Shown: one piece after another, positions 8,203 through 16,261 of the stretch
How positions within the stretch are numbered: the first letter of the stretch is position 1
How the letters are laid out: the number at the start of each line of letters is the position of its first letter
NCBI RefSeq assembly: GCF_010548275.1
Contig: NZ_JAAGLT010000020.1
Coordinates: forward strand, 104,911-168,910
Direction of reading: 5' to 3'
Source: Streptomyces sp. SID12488
GTDB lineage: Bacteria; Actinomycetota; Actinomycetes; Streptomycetales; Streptomycetaceae
Length of the DNA stretch: 64,000 bases
Made by a program: the position numbers and the translations under genes
The notes under the pieces: model-generated
Databases searched by the model: none
Told to the model about the DNA's origin: nothing
Seen by the model: the letters and a program-made list of their open reading frames with translations, nothing else

Positions 8203-9393
8203 TCAGGCCTGTGTCGGCACATGCAGCAACAGCGCGTCGCCCTGGCCGCCGCCCCCGCACAGGGCCGCCGCTCCGCTGCCGCCTCCACGCCGCCGCAGTT
8301 CCGCCACGAGGGTCAGCACCAGCCTGGCCCCGGTCATGCCGACCGGGTGCCCGAGCGCGATCGCGCCGCCGTTGACGTTCACCTTGTCGAGGGGGACGTC
8401 CAGCTCCCGTACAGAGGCCAGGGCCACTCCGGCGAACGCCTCGTTGATCTCGAACAGGTCCAGGTCGGCGGCCTTCAGCCTGCCGTCCCGGGACAGGGCG
8501 TCGCGGACCGCGCCGGCCGGCTGGACGAGCAGCGACGGATCGGGGCCGGCGACCGTGCCGTAGGCGCCGATCTCGGCGAGCGGGGTCAGGCCCTCCCGCC
8601 GGGCGCGTTCCGCGCTCATCACGACGACGGCCGCGCCGCCGTCGGAGAGCTGCGACGAGTTGCCGGCGGTGATGGTGCCCGCGCCGGAGAAGGCCGGCCT
8701 CAGGCGCCCGAGACTCTCGGCGGTGCTCGTCGGCCGTACGCCCTCGTCGGTGTCCACCAGCGTCTCGCCCCGGCGTCCGGAGATGGTGACGGGGGCGATC
8801 TCCTCGGCCAGCGCGCCCGACTCCTGGGCGTGGGCGGCCCGTTGGTGGGACAGCGCGCTGTACTCGTCCTGTTCCCCGCGGGTCAGGGCGAACGGCTGCT
8901 GATAGCGCTCGGTGGCCGCGCCCATGGAGACGCCGTCGAAGGCGCAGACCAGGGCGTCGCGGTCGAGGGCGTCCTCCACCGCGGCCGAGCCGTACTTCCA
9001 GCCGGTGCGGGATCCGCGGAGCAGGTGCGGGGCGCCCGACATGGACTCCATGCCGCCCGCGACGACCACCTCGTGGCGGCCCGAGGCGATCATGAGGTCG
9101 GCCAGGGCGATGGCGTGCAGCCCGGACAGGCAGAGCTTGTTGACGGTGCTCGCGGGGACGGAGAACGGAATACCGGCCTGGATCGCGGCCTGCCGTGCCG
9201 AGTTGGGACCGGCCCCGGCCTGCACGACATGGCCCATGACGACGGCTTCCACGGCCGCCGGGTCCAGGTGGACTGCGGCCAGGGCCGCGCCGATGGCATG
9301 GGCGCCGAGGTCGACCGCGGACAGGGTGCTCAGGGCGCCCATCAGCTTGCCGACGGGCGTCCTGGCTCCGGCGACGATGACGGATCCGGGCAT
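8203..9393 (-). CDS. thiolase family acetyl-CoA acyltransferase
   Basis: A 396-residue degradative or biosynthetic thiolase. It has the acyl-enzyme cysteine motif NKLCLSGLHAI (about residue 88), the thiolase signature NVNGGAIALGHPVGMTGARL and the second catalytic cysteine motif ALCGGGGQGDA close to the C-terminus. Start ATG 9393 with AGGAGG 9 nt upstream. It lies in a co-directional run reductase-thiolase-phosphatase-ligase, so it probably performs the final thiolytic cleavage releasing acetyl-CoA in the island pathway. Full length; no missing catalytic residue seen. Confidence 0.92.
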   Translation of the reverse strand: MPGSVIVAGARTPVGKLMGALSTLSAVDLGAHAIGAALAAVHLDPAAVEAVVMGHVVQAGAGPNSARQAAIQAGIPFSVPASTVNKLCLSGLHAIALADLMIASGRHEVVVAGGMESMSGAPHLLRGSRTGWKYGSAAVEDALDRDALVCAFDGVSMGAATERYQQPFALTRGEQDEYSALSHQRAAHAQESGALAEEIAPVTISGRRGETLVDTDEGVRPTSTAESLGRLRPAFSGAGTITAGNSSQLSDGGAAVVVMSAERARREGLTPLAEIGAYGTVAGPDPSLLVQPAGAVRDALSRDGRLKAADLDLFEINEAFAGVALASVRELDVPLDKVNVNGGAIALGHPVGMTGARLVLTLVAELRRRGGGSGAAALCGGGGQGDALLLHVPTQA

Positions 9394-9440
9394 GGCCGGG
9401 ACCTCCTGGAGTGTGGGACGACTGGAATGTGGCGGGACGG

Positions 9441-10046
9441 TCAGGCGACCGCGTCGACGGCACGTTCGGCGACCATGTGGGCCGTCTCGTTGACCGAGTG
9501 CAGAACGATCCGGCCGCCGGGCATGCGCCGCACGCGGCTGACGGACGTGTAGCCGGGGTGGAACCAGAACATCGTGGGCAGGCCGAGCACCGTCGCCAGA
9601 TAGGTGTTGGTGATGCCGCCGTGGCACACGACCGCCACCCGGCCGCCGGGTCGGGCGTCGAAGATCGTGTCCATGGCCCGCACGGCACGAGCCCGGAAGG
9701 CGTCCCAGTCGAGGTCGGGCACGAAGTCCTCGTAGCGTCCCTCGGCCAGCGCCGCCGCCCGGGGATCGTCCGTGCCGATCTGCTCCGGTGGCGTGTAGGG
9801 CTGGGACACGTCCGTGTCCCACTCGCGCAGGTCGTCGAGGACGGTGGCGGTCATGCCGGTGAGGCGTTCCAGGGGCGCCGCCGTCTCGCGGGCACGTCGG
9901 AACGGGCTGGAGTAGAGGGCGTCGATGTCCTCGTGCGCGAGCCAGTCGGCGAGGCGTTCGGCCTGGGCGGCGCCTTCCGGCGACAGCCCCGGGTCGAACA
10001 CGCCCGACGTGGGGAGGCCGTGCCGGATGAGGAGGAGTTCGGTCAT
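9441..10046 (-). CDS. histidine phosphatase superfamily protein
   Basis: This 201-residue protein begins MTELLLIRHG, carrying the RHG phosphohistidine motif at residues 8-10. Further superfamily residues follow: SSPFRRARETA (about 46-56), REWDTD and the second histidine in VVCHGGITNTYLA (about 140-152). Members remove phosphate from small molecules or CoA-linked and sugar substrates; the substrate is not predictable. It sits between a CoA ligase (upstream) and a thiolase (downstream) on the same strand, so a housekeeping or proofreading role in the pathway is possible, but that is inference. Confidence 0.85.
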   Translation of the reverse strand: MTELLLIRHGLPTSGVFDPGLSPEGAAQAERLADWLAHEDIDALYSSPFRRARETAAPLERLTGMTATVLDDLREWDTDVSQPYTPPEQIGTDDPRAAALAEGRYEDFVPDLDWDAFRARAVRAMDTIFDARPGGRVAVVCHGGITNTYLATVLGLPTMFWFHPGYTSVSRVRRMPGGRIVLHSVNETAHMVAERAVDAVA

Positions 10047-10081
10047 GGACGATCCTTCGTACAGGTCGGGGGAGGGGAAGC

Positions 10082-11620
10082 TCAGCCGGCGATGGTCCGT
10101 TCCGAGCTCCAGTAGGGGCGGCGCATCGCGCGTTTGTCGAGCTTGCCCATCGCGTTGCGCAGGAGTTCGGGAACGAACTCGTACGACTTCGGGCACTTGT
10201 AGGCGGCGAGGCGCTCGCGGCAGAACCGGTCCAGCTCGTCGGCCGGCGGTTCGTCTCCCGCCGCCACGACCAGCGCCCGCAGCGCCTCGCCGAAGTCCGG
10301 GTCGGGCACGCCGATCACCGCGAGTTCGACGACCGCCGGATGCTGCCTCAGGACCGCCTCGCTCTCGGCCGGATACAGGTTCACGCCGCCGGAGACCACG
10401 ACGTCGGCGGCCCGGTCGGTGATGAAGATGAAGCCGTCCGCGTCGACATAGCCGATGTCGCCGAGCGTGAAGACGCCGGGGGAGAGATAGGCGGCCTTGG
10501 TCTTGGCAGGGTCCGCGTGGTAGCGGACGCCCTGGTCGTCGGGTGCCCGGAAGGCCAGCAACCCGCGTTCCCCGGAGGGCAGTTGCTCGCCGGCGTCGTC
10601 CGTGACCAGCACCTCGAACGGGGGCCGGACCCGCCCGACGGAGCCCGGGTGCGCCAGCCACTCGGTGCTGCTGATGCGGGCCACCGTTCCCGCCTCGCTG
10701 GCGCCGTACGACTCGGTCAGCACCGGCCCGAACCAGTCGATCATGGCTCGCTTCACGTCCGGGGGACACGCGGAGCCGGTGTGGGAGACCTGCTCCAGGC
10801 TGGACACGTCGTACCGGGCGCGGACCTCGTCCGGGAGGGCGAGCAGGCGCTGGAAGTGGGTGGGCACCATCACCGTCGAGGAGACCCGCCACTGCTGCAC
10901 CCGGCTGAGGAACGTCTCCGCGTCGTATCTGCCGAGGACGACCACCGGCTGACCGGCGGCGAGGTGGCGCAGCGAGGTCAGCGGCGCGTTGTGCTGGAGG
11001 GGGCCGCACACCAGGTGGGCTCCCGGCGGGAATCCGGGCCGGGCGGACATCGCGGCGAGGTAGGCGGAGCTGTCGGCGACCGGGCCGCCGACCCAGCGCA
11101 CCTCGGTGCCGCGCGCCCGTCCGGTGGTGCCCGAGGTGTAGACGAGCGGGGGCCGGGCGGGCCTGTCCGTCGGGAGGGAGCGCCCGGCGGGGGCGGCGGC
11201 CAGCCACAGTTCCCAGTCGAAGGCGTGCCCGGTCTCCGGGGTGCCGTGTGTCACGACCGGCAGACCCAGTTCCCGGGCCGCGTCGAGGGCGGCGCCCGCG
11301 CCGACGGGTCCGGCGATGATCCCGGTCACGCCCGCGTCGATGATCTGGTCGACGAGCTCGCCCGACGTGAGGTTCCGGGACGCGGCCACGGTCCCCACTC
11401 CGGCGCGCAGACCCGCCAGATGGGCCACGAGCGTCGGGATGGCGTTGTCACCCAGGACGGCGACCCGGTCGCCCTGGCCCGGCGCGAACTCCAGCAGCCG
11501 GACCGCAGCCCGCGCCACCTGGTCGGCGAGGGCGGACCAGGACAGCACGCCCAGGTCGTCCGCCAGGGCGGGTTCGTCGGGTGTCTCCTGGGCGCGACGG
11601 TCGAGTGGCAGCAGCGACAT
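10082..11620 (-). CDS. AMP-dependent acyl-CoA synthetase/ligase
   Basis: A 512-residue adenylate-forming enzyme. It shows the P-loop-like motif YTSGTTGRARGTE (about residues 153-165), the A5 motif ESYGASEAGTVARIS, the A7 motif TLGDIGYVDADGFIFITDRAADVV and the C-terminal catalytic lysine region RNAMGKLDKRAMRRPYW. Start ATG 11620 with GGAGGAG immediately upstream. It would activate a carboxylic acid (an aromatic, alicyclic or fatty acid) to its CoA thioester, the usual entry step for the acyl-CoA dehydrogenases of this region. It is divergent from an acyl-CoA dehydrogenase (11814-13091), with an operator-like motif between them. Confidence 0.92.
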   Translation of the reverse strand: MSLLPLDRRAQETPDEPALADDLGVLSWSALADQVARAAVRLLEFAPGQGDRVAVLGDNAIPTLVAHLAGLRAGVGTVAASRNLTSGELVDQIIDAGVTGIIAGPVGAGAALDAARELGLPVVTHGTPETGHAFDWELWLAAAPAGRSLPTDRPARPPLVYTSGTTGRARGTEVRWVGGPVADSSAYLAAMSARPGFPPGAHLVCGPLQHNAPLTSLRHLAAGQPVVVLGRYDAETFLSRVQQWRVSSTVMVPTHFQRLLALPDEVRARYDVSSLEQVSHTGSACPPDVKRAMIDWFGPVLTESYGASEAGTVARISSTEWLAHPGSVGRVRPPFEVLVTDDAGEQLPSGERGLLAFRAPDDQGVRYHADPAKTKAAYLSPGVFTLGDIGYVDADGFIFITDRAADVVVSGGVNLYPAESEAVLRQHPAVVELAVIGVPDPDFGEALRALVVAAGDEPPADELDRFCRERLAAYKCPKSYEFVPELLRNAMGKLDKRAMRRPYWSSERTIAG

Positions 11621-11677
11621 GGCTCCTCCGGCGGCTCCGCGGGCCTCTCCCGATTCGAGGGGAGAGGGGATGCGGAG

Positions 11678-11696
11678 ACTGTAGCGTTTATCAAGA
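11678..11696 (-). promoter_or_regulatory. weak copy of the island operator-like motif
   Basis: Read on the minus strand TCTTGATAAACGCTACAGT. It matches 15 of 19 positions of the degenerate consensus AYTRNANWCRCTNKWMAGT, counting N positions as matches. It lies in the divergent ligase/acyl-CoA dehydrogenase promoter region. The weakest of five copies; others at 19270, 27273, 31741 and 39612. Confidence 0.25.
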
Positions 11697-11813
11697 AAGT
11701 ACGGAACACTCTGATCCCAGACGGAGGTATTCCCGCATGTTTCAGCGGGATAGGCGCGCACCGCCACTCCCCGTTACTGCATCTGTCGTCTGGTAAGTGA
11801 CCGAGGAGGAGTC

Positions 11814-13091
11814 ATGTCCCAGCCCGATCCGGACGCATGGCGAACACAGGTCCGGCAGTGGCTGGCCACCGTGCTGGAACCGGCGCGAGCACCGGAGGCC
11901 GCTGCGGAAGCCGCCGATCTCGCCGTGTTCCACAACCTCCCCGAGGACGAGGAACGCCTGCTGCTGGAGCGCTGCCGCGCCTACCAGCGGGCCCGCTTCG
12001 ACGCGGGCTATCAGGCGCTGACCCTCCCGGTGGACAAGGGCGGCGCGGGCCTGACCGCCGCCCACGTGGCCGTCTTCGCGCAGGAGGAGTCCGCCTTCGA
12101 GGTGCCGCCGTCCACCGAGCTGATCAGCGTCACCGTGCGACTGGTCGCGATGGCCGTCTCCCTGTTCGGGACGGACGAGCAACTCCACGAGCACGCCCGG
12201 GCGTTCCTGCGCACCGACCTGCTGGCCTGCCAGCTCTTCAGCGAGCCCGGTGCCGGATCCGACCTCGCGGGCGTGCGCACCCGCGCTCGCCAGGAAGGGG
12301 GTGGGGGCACCTTCCGGTCGAGCGAAGCCGAGAGTGGGGGAGAGTGGGTGATCGACGGTCAGAAGGTGTGGACCTCGGGCGCCCAGTTCGCCGACTACGG
12401 CCTGCTGCTCGCCCGTACCGACCCGGATGTCGTCAAACAGGCCGGCATCACCGCGTTCCTGGTCCCGATGGACGCCCCCGGGGTGGAGGTGCACCCCATC
12501 CGGCAGATGAGTGGCGGCGCCTCCTTCAACGAGGTGTTCCTCAGCGGTGTTCGCGTCCCGGACCGGCTCCGGATCGGGCGCCCGGGCCAGGGCTGGGAGG
12601 TCGCCACCACCACCCTCGCCTTCGAACGGACCGCCTCCGGAAGCGGCAACCGACGCAAGGGCGGCACCTTCACGGACGTGCTCGCGCTCGCCCGCTCGCT
12701 CGACCGCACCGCAGACCCGCTGGTCCGCCAGCGCCTCGCCGACCTGTACGTACGTGCCGCCCTGCGCGCGGCCACCGTCGACCGGGTCGCCAGGACGAGC
12801 GCCTCCGGCGGCCGGCCGGGGCCCGAAGCGTCGTTGACCAAGCTCATGGCCTCCGACCTGCTCACCCGTACGGGACAGGTCGCCGCCGAGCTGCTGGGAG
12901 CGCGCATCAGCGCCGACACCGGGGAACCCGGCACCTTCGCCTGGACCCAGCATCTGCTCGGTGCCCCCGGCTACCGGCTGGCCGGAGGCACCGACCAGAT
13001 CCAGCGCAACCTGATCGGCGAACGGGTGCTGAAGCTGCCGCCGGAGCCGCGGGTGGACCGGGCGCCGTTCTCGCAGCTTCCCGGCAACTAG
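11814..13091 (+). CDS. acyl-CoA dehydrogenase family protein with in-frame repeat insertion
   Basis: A 425-residue FAD enzyme introducing an alpha,beta double bond into an acyl-CoA. Family motifs: LACQLFSEPGAGSDLAGV (FAD/substrate), VIDGQKVWTSGAQ (central beta-domain) and the C-terminal PGYRLAGGTDQIQRNLIGERVL. Start ATG 11814 with a GAGGAGG box. Residues about 160-176 (QEGGGG...SEAESGG) have no place in the family: they are the translation of a dispersed Streptomyces intergenic palindrome (12293-12342) inserted in frame just before the beta-domain. The insertion falls in a surface loop region, so activity may survive. It heads an operon with the SDR and ThuA-like genes. Confidence 0.9.
   Translation: MSQPDPDAWRTQVRQWLATVLEPARAPEAAAEAADLAVFHNLPEDEERLLLERCRAYQRARFDAGYQALTLPVDKGGAGLTAAHVAVFAQEESAFEVPPSTELISVTVRLVAMAVSLFGTDEQLHEHARAFLRTDLLACQLFSEPGAGSDLAGVRTRARQEGGGGTFRSSEAESGGEWVIDGQKVWTSGAQFADYGLLLARTDPDVVKQAGITAFLVPMDAPGVEVHPIRQMSGGASFNEVFLSGVRVPDRLRIGRPGQGWEVATTTLAFERTASGSGNRRKGGTFTDVLALARSLDRTADPLVRQRLADLYVRAALRAATVDRVARTSASGGRPGPEASLTKLMASDLLTRTGQVAAELLGARISADTGEPGTFAWTQHLLGAPGYRLAGGTDQIQRNLIGERVLKLPPEPRVDRAPFSQLPGN
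12293..12342. repeat. Streptomyces-type dispersed GC-rich repeat inside a coding sequence
   Basis: A G-run arm, then CACCTTCCGGTCGAGCGAAG, then AGAGTGGGGGAG. This is the layout of a repeat family commonly seen between genes in Streptomyces (recognised from general knowledge, not searched). Here it lies wholly inside the acyl-CoA dehydrogenase gene and keeps the frame. Confidence 0.6.
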
Positions 13092-13120
13092 AAGACTCAT
13101 CTCACGAAGGAGTGACATCG

Positions 13121-13885
13121 ATGGATCTGGGACTGACAGGCGCGAAGGCGCTGGTGACCGGCGCGAGCCGGGGCATCGGCCGGGCGATCGCCGGAACACT
13201 GGCGGCCGAGGGCTGCGCGCTGGCCCTGTGCGCCCGGGGTGAGGAAGGTCTGGCCAAGGCAGCCGCCGAACTGCGCGGCGAGGGGGCCGTCGTCTTCGCG
13301 GAGGCGGTCGACGTCACCGACCCGGCCGCGCTCGCGGGCTTCGTGGAGCGGGCGGCCGGTGAACTCGGCGGGCTCGACCTGCTGGTGTCCAATGTGTCGG
13401 CGGGCAACGTGAAGGGCCCCGAGTCCTGGGAAGCCAGCCTGCGCGGCGATCTGATCCCGTTCGCGGGACTCGTCGAGGCGGCCCTGCCGCATCTGGAGGC
13501 CTCCGACCGGGCCGCCGTCGTGGCCATCGGCACCACCAACGCCTCCGACACCGCGCGCCCGGCCGGCGCGAACTCGTACTCCGCCCTCAAGGCGGCCGTC
13601 GTCCAGCACGCCTCGGCCCTCGCACACTCCCTCGCGCCCAAGGGCATCCGCGTCAACACCGTCTCGCCCGGCCCGATCGACTTCCCCGGCGGCGCCTGGG
13701 AGACCATCCGTACCAGCCGCCCGGAGGTGTACGAGGAGGTGCTCGCCAAGCTGCCGATCGGCCGTTACGGCAGCGCGGAGGACGTCGCCGCCGCGGTGGC
13801 CTTCCTGCTCGGGCGGACCGGCTCCTTCGTTGTCGGAGTCAACCTCGTGGTGGACGGCGGGCTGCTCACCCGCGTCCAGTACTGA
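13121..13885 (+). CDS. short-chain dehydrogenase/reductase (SDR, FabG-like)
   Basis: A 254-residue NAD(P)-dependent oxidoreductase. The cofactor motif is TGASRGIG (residues about 12-19), the structural motif is SNVSAG (variant of NNAG), and the catalytic triad region keeps the YSALK motif with Tyr and Lys (NSYSALKAAVVQHASALA); the usual serine position reads GTTNAS. The C-terminal VDGG signature is present. The start is ATG 13121 with GAAGGAG upstream; 29 bp after the acyl-CoA dehydrogenase, same operon. Probably oxidises a hydroxyacyl or alcohol intermediate. Full length. Confidence 0.9.
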   Translation: MDLGLTGAKALVTGASRGIGRAIAGTLAAEGCALALCARGEEGLAKAAAELRGEGAVVFAEAVDVTDPAALAGFVERAAGELGGLDLLVSNVSAGNVKGPESWEASLRGDLIPFAGLVEAALPHLEASDRAAVVAIGTTNASDTARPAGANSYSALKAAVVQHASALAHSLAPKGIRVNTVSPGPIDFPGGAWETIRTSRPEVYEEVLAKLPIGRYGSAEDVAAAVAFLLGRTGSFVVGVNLVVDGGLLTRVQY

Positions 13886-13888
13886 GCC

Positions 13889-14740
13889 GTGGCGGGCCCG
13901 GCCGGCCGCCTGGACGCCGTGCTCGTCTGCGGCGGCCGGTGGCACGACTTCGACCACGCGCGGCTGCGGCTGCTGGAGCTGCTCGGCGAGCATCCTCGGG
14001 TGCGCACCACGGTGTACCAGGACTACGACTGCGTGCCCGCCCTCGATCGGGCCGACCTGCTGGTCACCTACACCTGCGACGTCCGGCCCCGCCCGGCGCA
14101 ACGGGCCGCACTGGCGCGGTTCGTCGAGCGGGGCGGGCGCTGGCTCGCCCTGCACGGCACCAACTCGGTGATCGAGGTGACCGGCTCGTCGACGAGTGAC
14201 GGGCCGCGGGTGTTCACGACTCCACGGCTCCTGGGGGAGCTGGCCGAAGTGCTCGGCAGTCAGTTCCTCGCCCACCCGCCGATCGCGCCGTACGAGGTGC
14301 GGGTGACCCGGCCCGACCATCCGCTCGTCGCCGGGATCGGGCCGTTCACGGTCACCGACGAGCTGTACGTGTGTGAGCTGCACGGGGAGCTGGAGGTGTT
14401 GCTGCACGCCGAGTACACGGGCCCGTGCCGCGGCTTCGCCGAGGGCGACACGGCGGCGCTCGACAACGCGCCGCGACCGGTGCTGTATCTCAGGCGGCAC
14501 GGTCTCGGCGAGGTCTGCTACTTCACCCTCGGCCACTGCCGGGGGCGCTACGACATGCAGGACCTGGGTGTGGGCGACACCGGGCGGGTGGATGCGGGGC
14601 CGTGGCAGACGCCGGAGTTCCTGACGGTGCTGCGGCGGTGCGTCGAGCGGGGGGTGGCGGCCGGTGGGTTTTCGCCCCCGCCGCCCCTACCCGTCCCGTC
14701 CCTGGGGGCTGCGCCCCCAGACCCCCGCTTTCGGCCCTGA
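13889..14740 (+). CDS. ThuA-like (class I glutamine-amidotransferase-like fold) protein
   Basis: About 283 residues from GTG 13889, three bases after the SDR stop, so probably coupled. It resembles the trehalose-utilisation ThuA domain: an N-terminal VLVCGGRWHDF strand, DLLVTYTCD, the conserved GGRWLALHGTNSV turn and a late HGLGEVCYFTLGHCRGRYD segment. ThuA-like proteins have been linked to 3-keto sugar metabolism and to hydrolase-like functions; the role here is unknown. The last roughly 24 residues (GFSPPPPLPVP...) and the stop codon come from a dispersed palindromic repeat (14671-14863), so the native C-terminus has been replaced. The exact start is uncertain because no clear ribosome-binding site is visible. 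Confidence 0.75.
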   Translation: MAGPAGRLDAVLVCGGRWHDFDHARLRLLELLGEHPRVRTTVYQDYDCVPALDRADLLVTYTCDVRPRPAQRAALARFVERGGRWLALHGTNSVIEVTGSSTSDGPRVFTTPRLLGELAEVLGSQFLAHPPIAPYEVRVTRPDHPLVAGIGPFTVTDELYVCELHGELEVLLHAEYTGPCRGFAEGDTAALDNAPRPVLYLRRHGLGEVCYFTLGHCRGRYDMQDLGVGDTGRVDAGPWQTPEFLTVLRRCVERGVAAGGFSPPPPLPVPSLGAAPPDPRFRP

Positions 14741-14863
14741 AGGGGCCTCGTCCTCAAACGCCGGACGGGCTGAATATCCAGCCCCTCCGGCGTTTGAGGA
14801 GCGGGGGTTCGGGGGCAGCGCCCCCGAGGACGGGATGGGACGGGTAGGGGCGGCGGGGGCGAA
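14671..14863. repeat. 193-bp nested palindromic repeat (Streptomyces dispersed type)
   Basis: Outer arms 14671-14697 and 14837-14863 are a perfect 27-bp inverted repeat. Inner arms 14751-14772 and 14779-14800 match at 21 of 22 positions around a 6-nt loop. Two extra hairpins lie between (14702-14720 and 14810-14826, 8- and 7-bp arms with 3-nt loops). The CCTCAAACGCCGGACGGGCT core is a familiar dispersed element of Streptomyces chromosomes (general knowledge). It probably also terminates transcription between the convergent ThuA-like gene and the dehydrogenase remnant. Confidence 0.8.
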
Positions 14864-14889
14864 ATAGTCGCTGGGCCCCCGAGCCGCGC

Positions 14890-15108
14890 TCAACCGTGCG
14901 GCAGCACCACCGCACGGCCGTTGTGGCCGAGTGCCATCGGTAGCGGGTAGGGGAACTGCTCCTCCGGCCAGCCCATCACCGCCAGGTCGGAGTGGCAGAT
15001 CCCCGCCGCCGTCACCTTCAACAGCACCTGGCCCGGGCCGGGTTCGGGCACCGGTACCTCGACGACCTCGGGGGCGTGCCCGATCCGCCGGTACTGCACA
15101 GCCTTCAT
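14890..15108 (-). pseudogene. internally deleted zinc alcohol dehydrogenase (MDR)
   Basis: A 72-codon frame starting at ATG 15108 (AAGGAG 8 nt upstream). Residues 1-63 are a normal MDR alcohol dehydrogenase N-terminus, including the catalytic-zinc motif GICHSDLAVMG and PYPLPMALGH. The next residues, NGRAVVLPHG, read like the extreme C-terminal tail of the same family. About 270 residues, including the Rossmann fold, are therefore missing, apparently by a clean in-frame internal deletion. Only 2 bp separate it from the permease stop, so the parent gene belonged to the ribose-type ABC operon. Not expected to be active. Confidence 0.8.
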
Positions 15109-15110
15109 CC

Positions 15111-16208
15111 TCAACTCTCCTTACTGGTGGCGCTGGTGTCCGGTCGGGTCCCCGTCCTGCGGCGCAGCACCGCCGGCAAGGCGATCCGGCCGCCCGTGAG
15201 GACCAGCGCCACGATGAGGACAGAGCCGGTGAACAGGCTCGCGGCCCATTGCGCGCTGGTGGCGAGGCCGAGTCCGGTGATGCCCGTGCCGAGCAGGAGG
15301 ACCGCCAGGACCGTGCCCCAGGCGTTGAAGCGGCCCGCGCGCAACTGGGTCGCCCCGACGAACGCGGCGGCGTAGGCCGACAGCAGATACGGGGTGCCCG
15401 CGGTCGGTGAACCGGAGCCGACCGCGGACGCGAAGACGACGCCGGCGAAACCGGAGAGCAGCGCGGAGGCCACCAGGGTCAGGAAGCGCAGCCGGTCGGT
15501 GCGCACGCCCTGCAGCCGGGCCGCGTCGGCGTTGAAGCCGGTCGCGTACAACCGGCGCCCGGTGGCGGTGTGTTCCAGCAGGAACCAGATGGCGAGGGCG
15601 GCGAGCAGCAGATACAGCACCGGCAGGGTGACGCCGCCCACGTCCAGCTGGGCGATGCTCGCGAACGGCTTGGCGAGCAGCTGCACACCGGTGATCGAGC
15701 TGTCGTTGGTGACCATGGTGATCAGGGACTGGATCAGCGCGCCGGTGGCCAGGGTGGCGATGAACGAGTCGACGCGCAGCACCACCACCACGATTCCGTT
15801 GACGACTCCGACCAGCAGCGCGGCGGCCATCGCCAGGGCGATGGCCGTGCCGGGCCCGAGTCCGGTGGAGACCATGAAATGCGCGGTCAGCACGCTGGTG
15901 AGCGACATGGTGAAGGCGATCGACAGGTCGAAGACCCGTGCGGCCAGCGGCGGTACGACGCTGAGTGCCACCAGGCCCGCCACGGCGTTGCCGTTCAGCA
16001 CCTGCTTGACCGTGATGGTGGTCGGGAACGTGTCCGGCGCCCACACGGAGAAGAGCACGACGATGACCAGCCACACGTACACGGCGCCGATGTTGCGGAA
16101 CGACAGGGCAGTCACCGCCCGTCGGACCACTGCCTCGGGCATGGGCACAGCGGTGCTCTCCGGAGCGGACGGCGGGAGCTCCGCCGCCCGGGTCGGGGTG
16201 GACGTCAT
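15111..16208 (-). CDS. ribose/xylose-type (CUT2) ABC transporter permease
   Basis: A 365-residue permease of the BPD_transp_2 family (RbsC-like), with a 40-residue cytoplasmic leader, eight to ten hydrophobic segments and the family motif GVVNGIVVVVLRVDSFIATLATG around the middle. It forms the membrane channel of the importer encoded by 15111-18930. Only one permease gene is present, so a homodimer is expected as in CUT2 systems. Order on the minus strand: binding protein, double ATPase, permease, then the broken dehydrogenase. Confidence 0.9.
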   Translation of the reverse strand: MTSTPTRAAELPPSAPESTAVPMPEAVVRRAVTALSFRNIGAVYVWLVIVVLFSVWAPDTFPTTITVKQVLNGNAVAGLVALSVVPPLAARVFDLSIAFTMSLTSVLTAHFMVSTGLGPGTAIALAMAAALLVGVVNGIVVVVLRVDSFIATLATGALIQSLITMVTNDSSITGVQLLAKPFASIAQLDVGGVTLPVLYLLLAALAIWFLLEHTATGRRLYATGFNADAARLQGVRTDRLRFLTLVASALLSGFAGVVFASAVGSGSPTAGTPYLLSAYAAAFVGATQLRAGRFNAWGTVLAVLLLGTGITGLGLATSAQWAASLFTGSVLIVALVLTGGRIALPAVLRRRTGTRPDTSATSKES

Positions 16209-16261
16209 GTCAGCCGGTTCCTTCCAGGGCGTATGTCAGCCGGTGCGTTCCAGTACGCATG

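Noticed and set aside
11837..13885. 682-codon plus-strand frame
   Set aside because: An out-of-frame reading of the acyl-CoA dehydrogenase runs into the true SDR frame; the SDR starts at ATG 13121.
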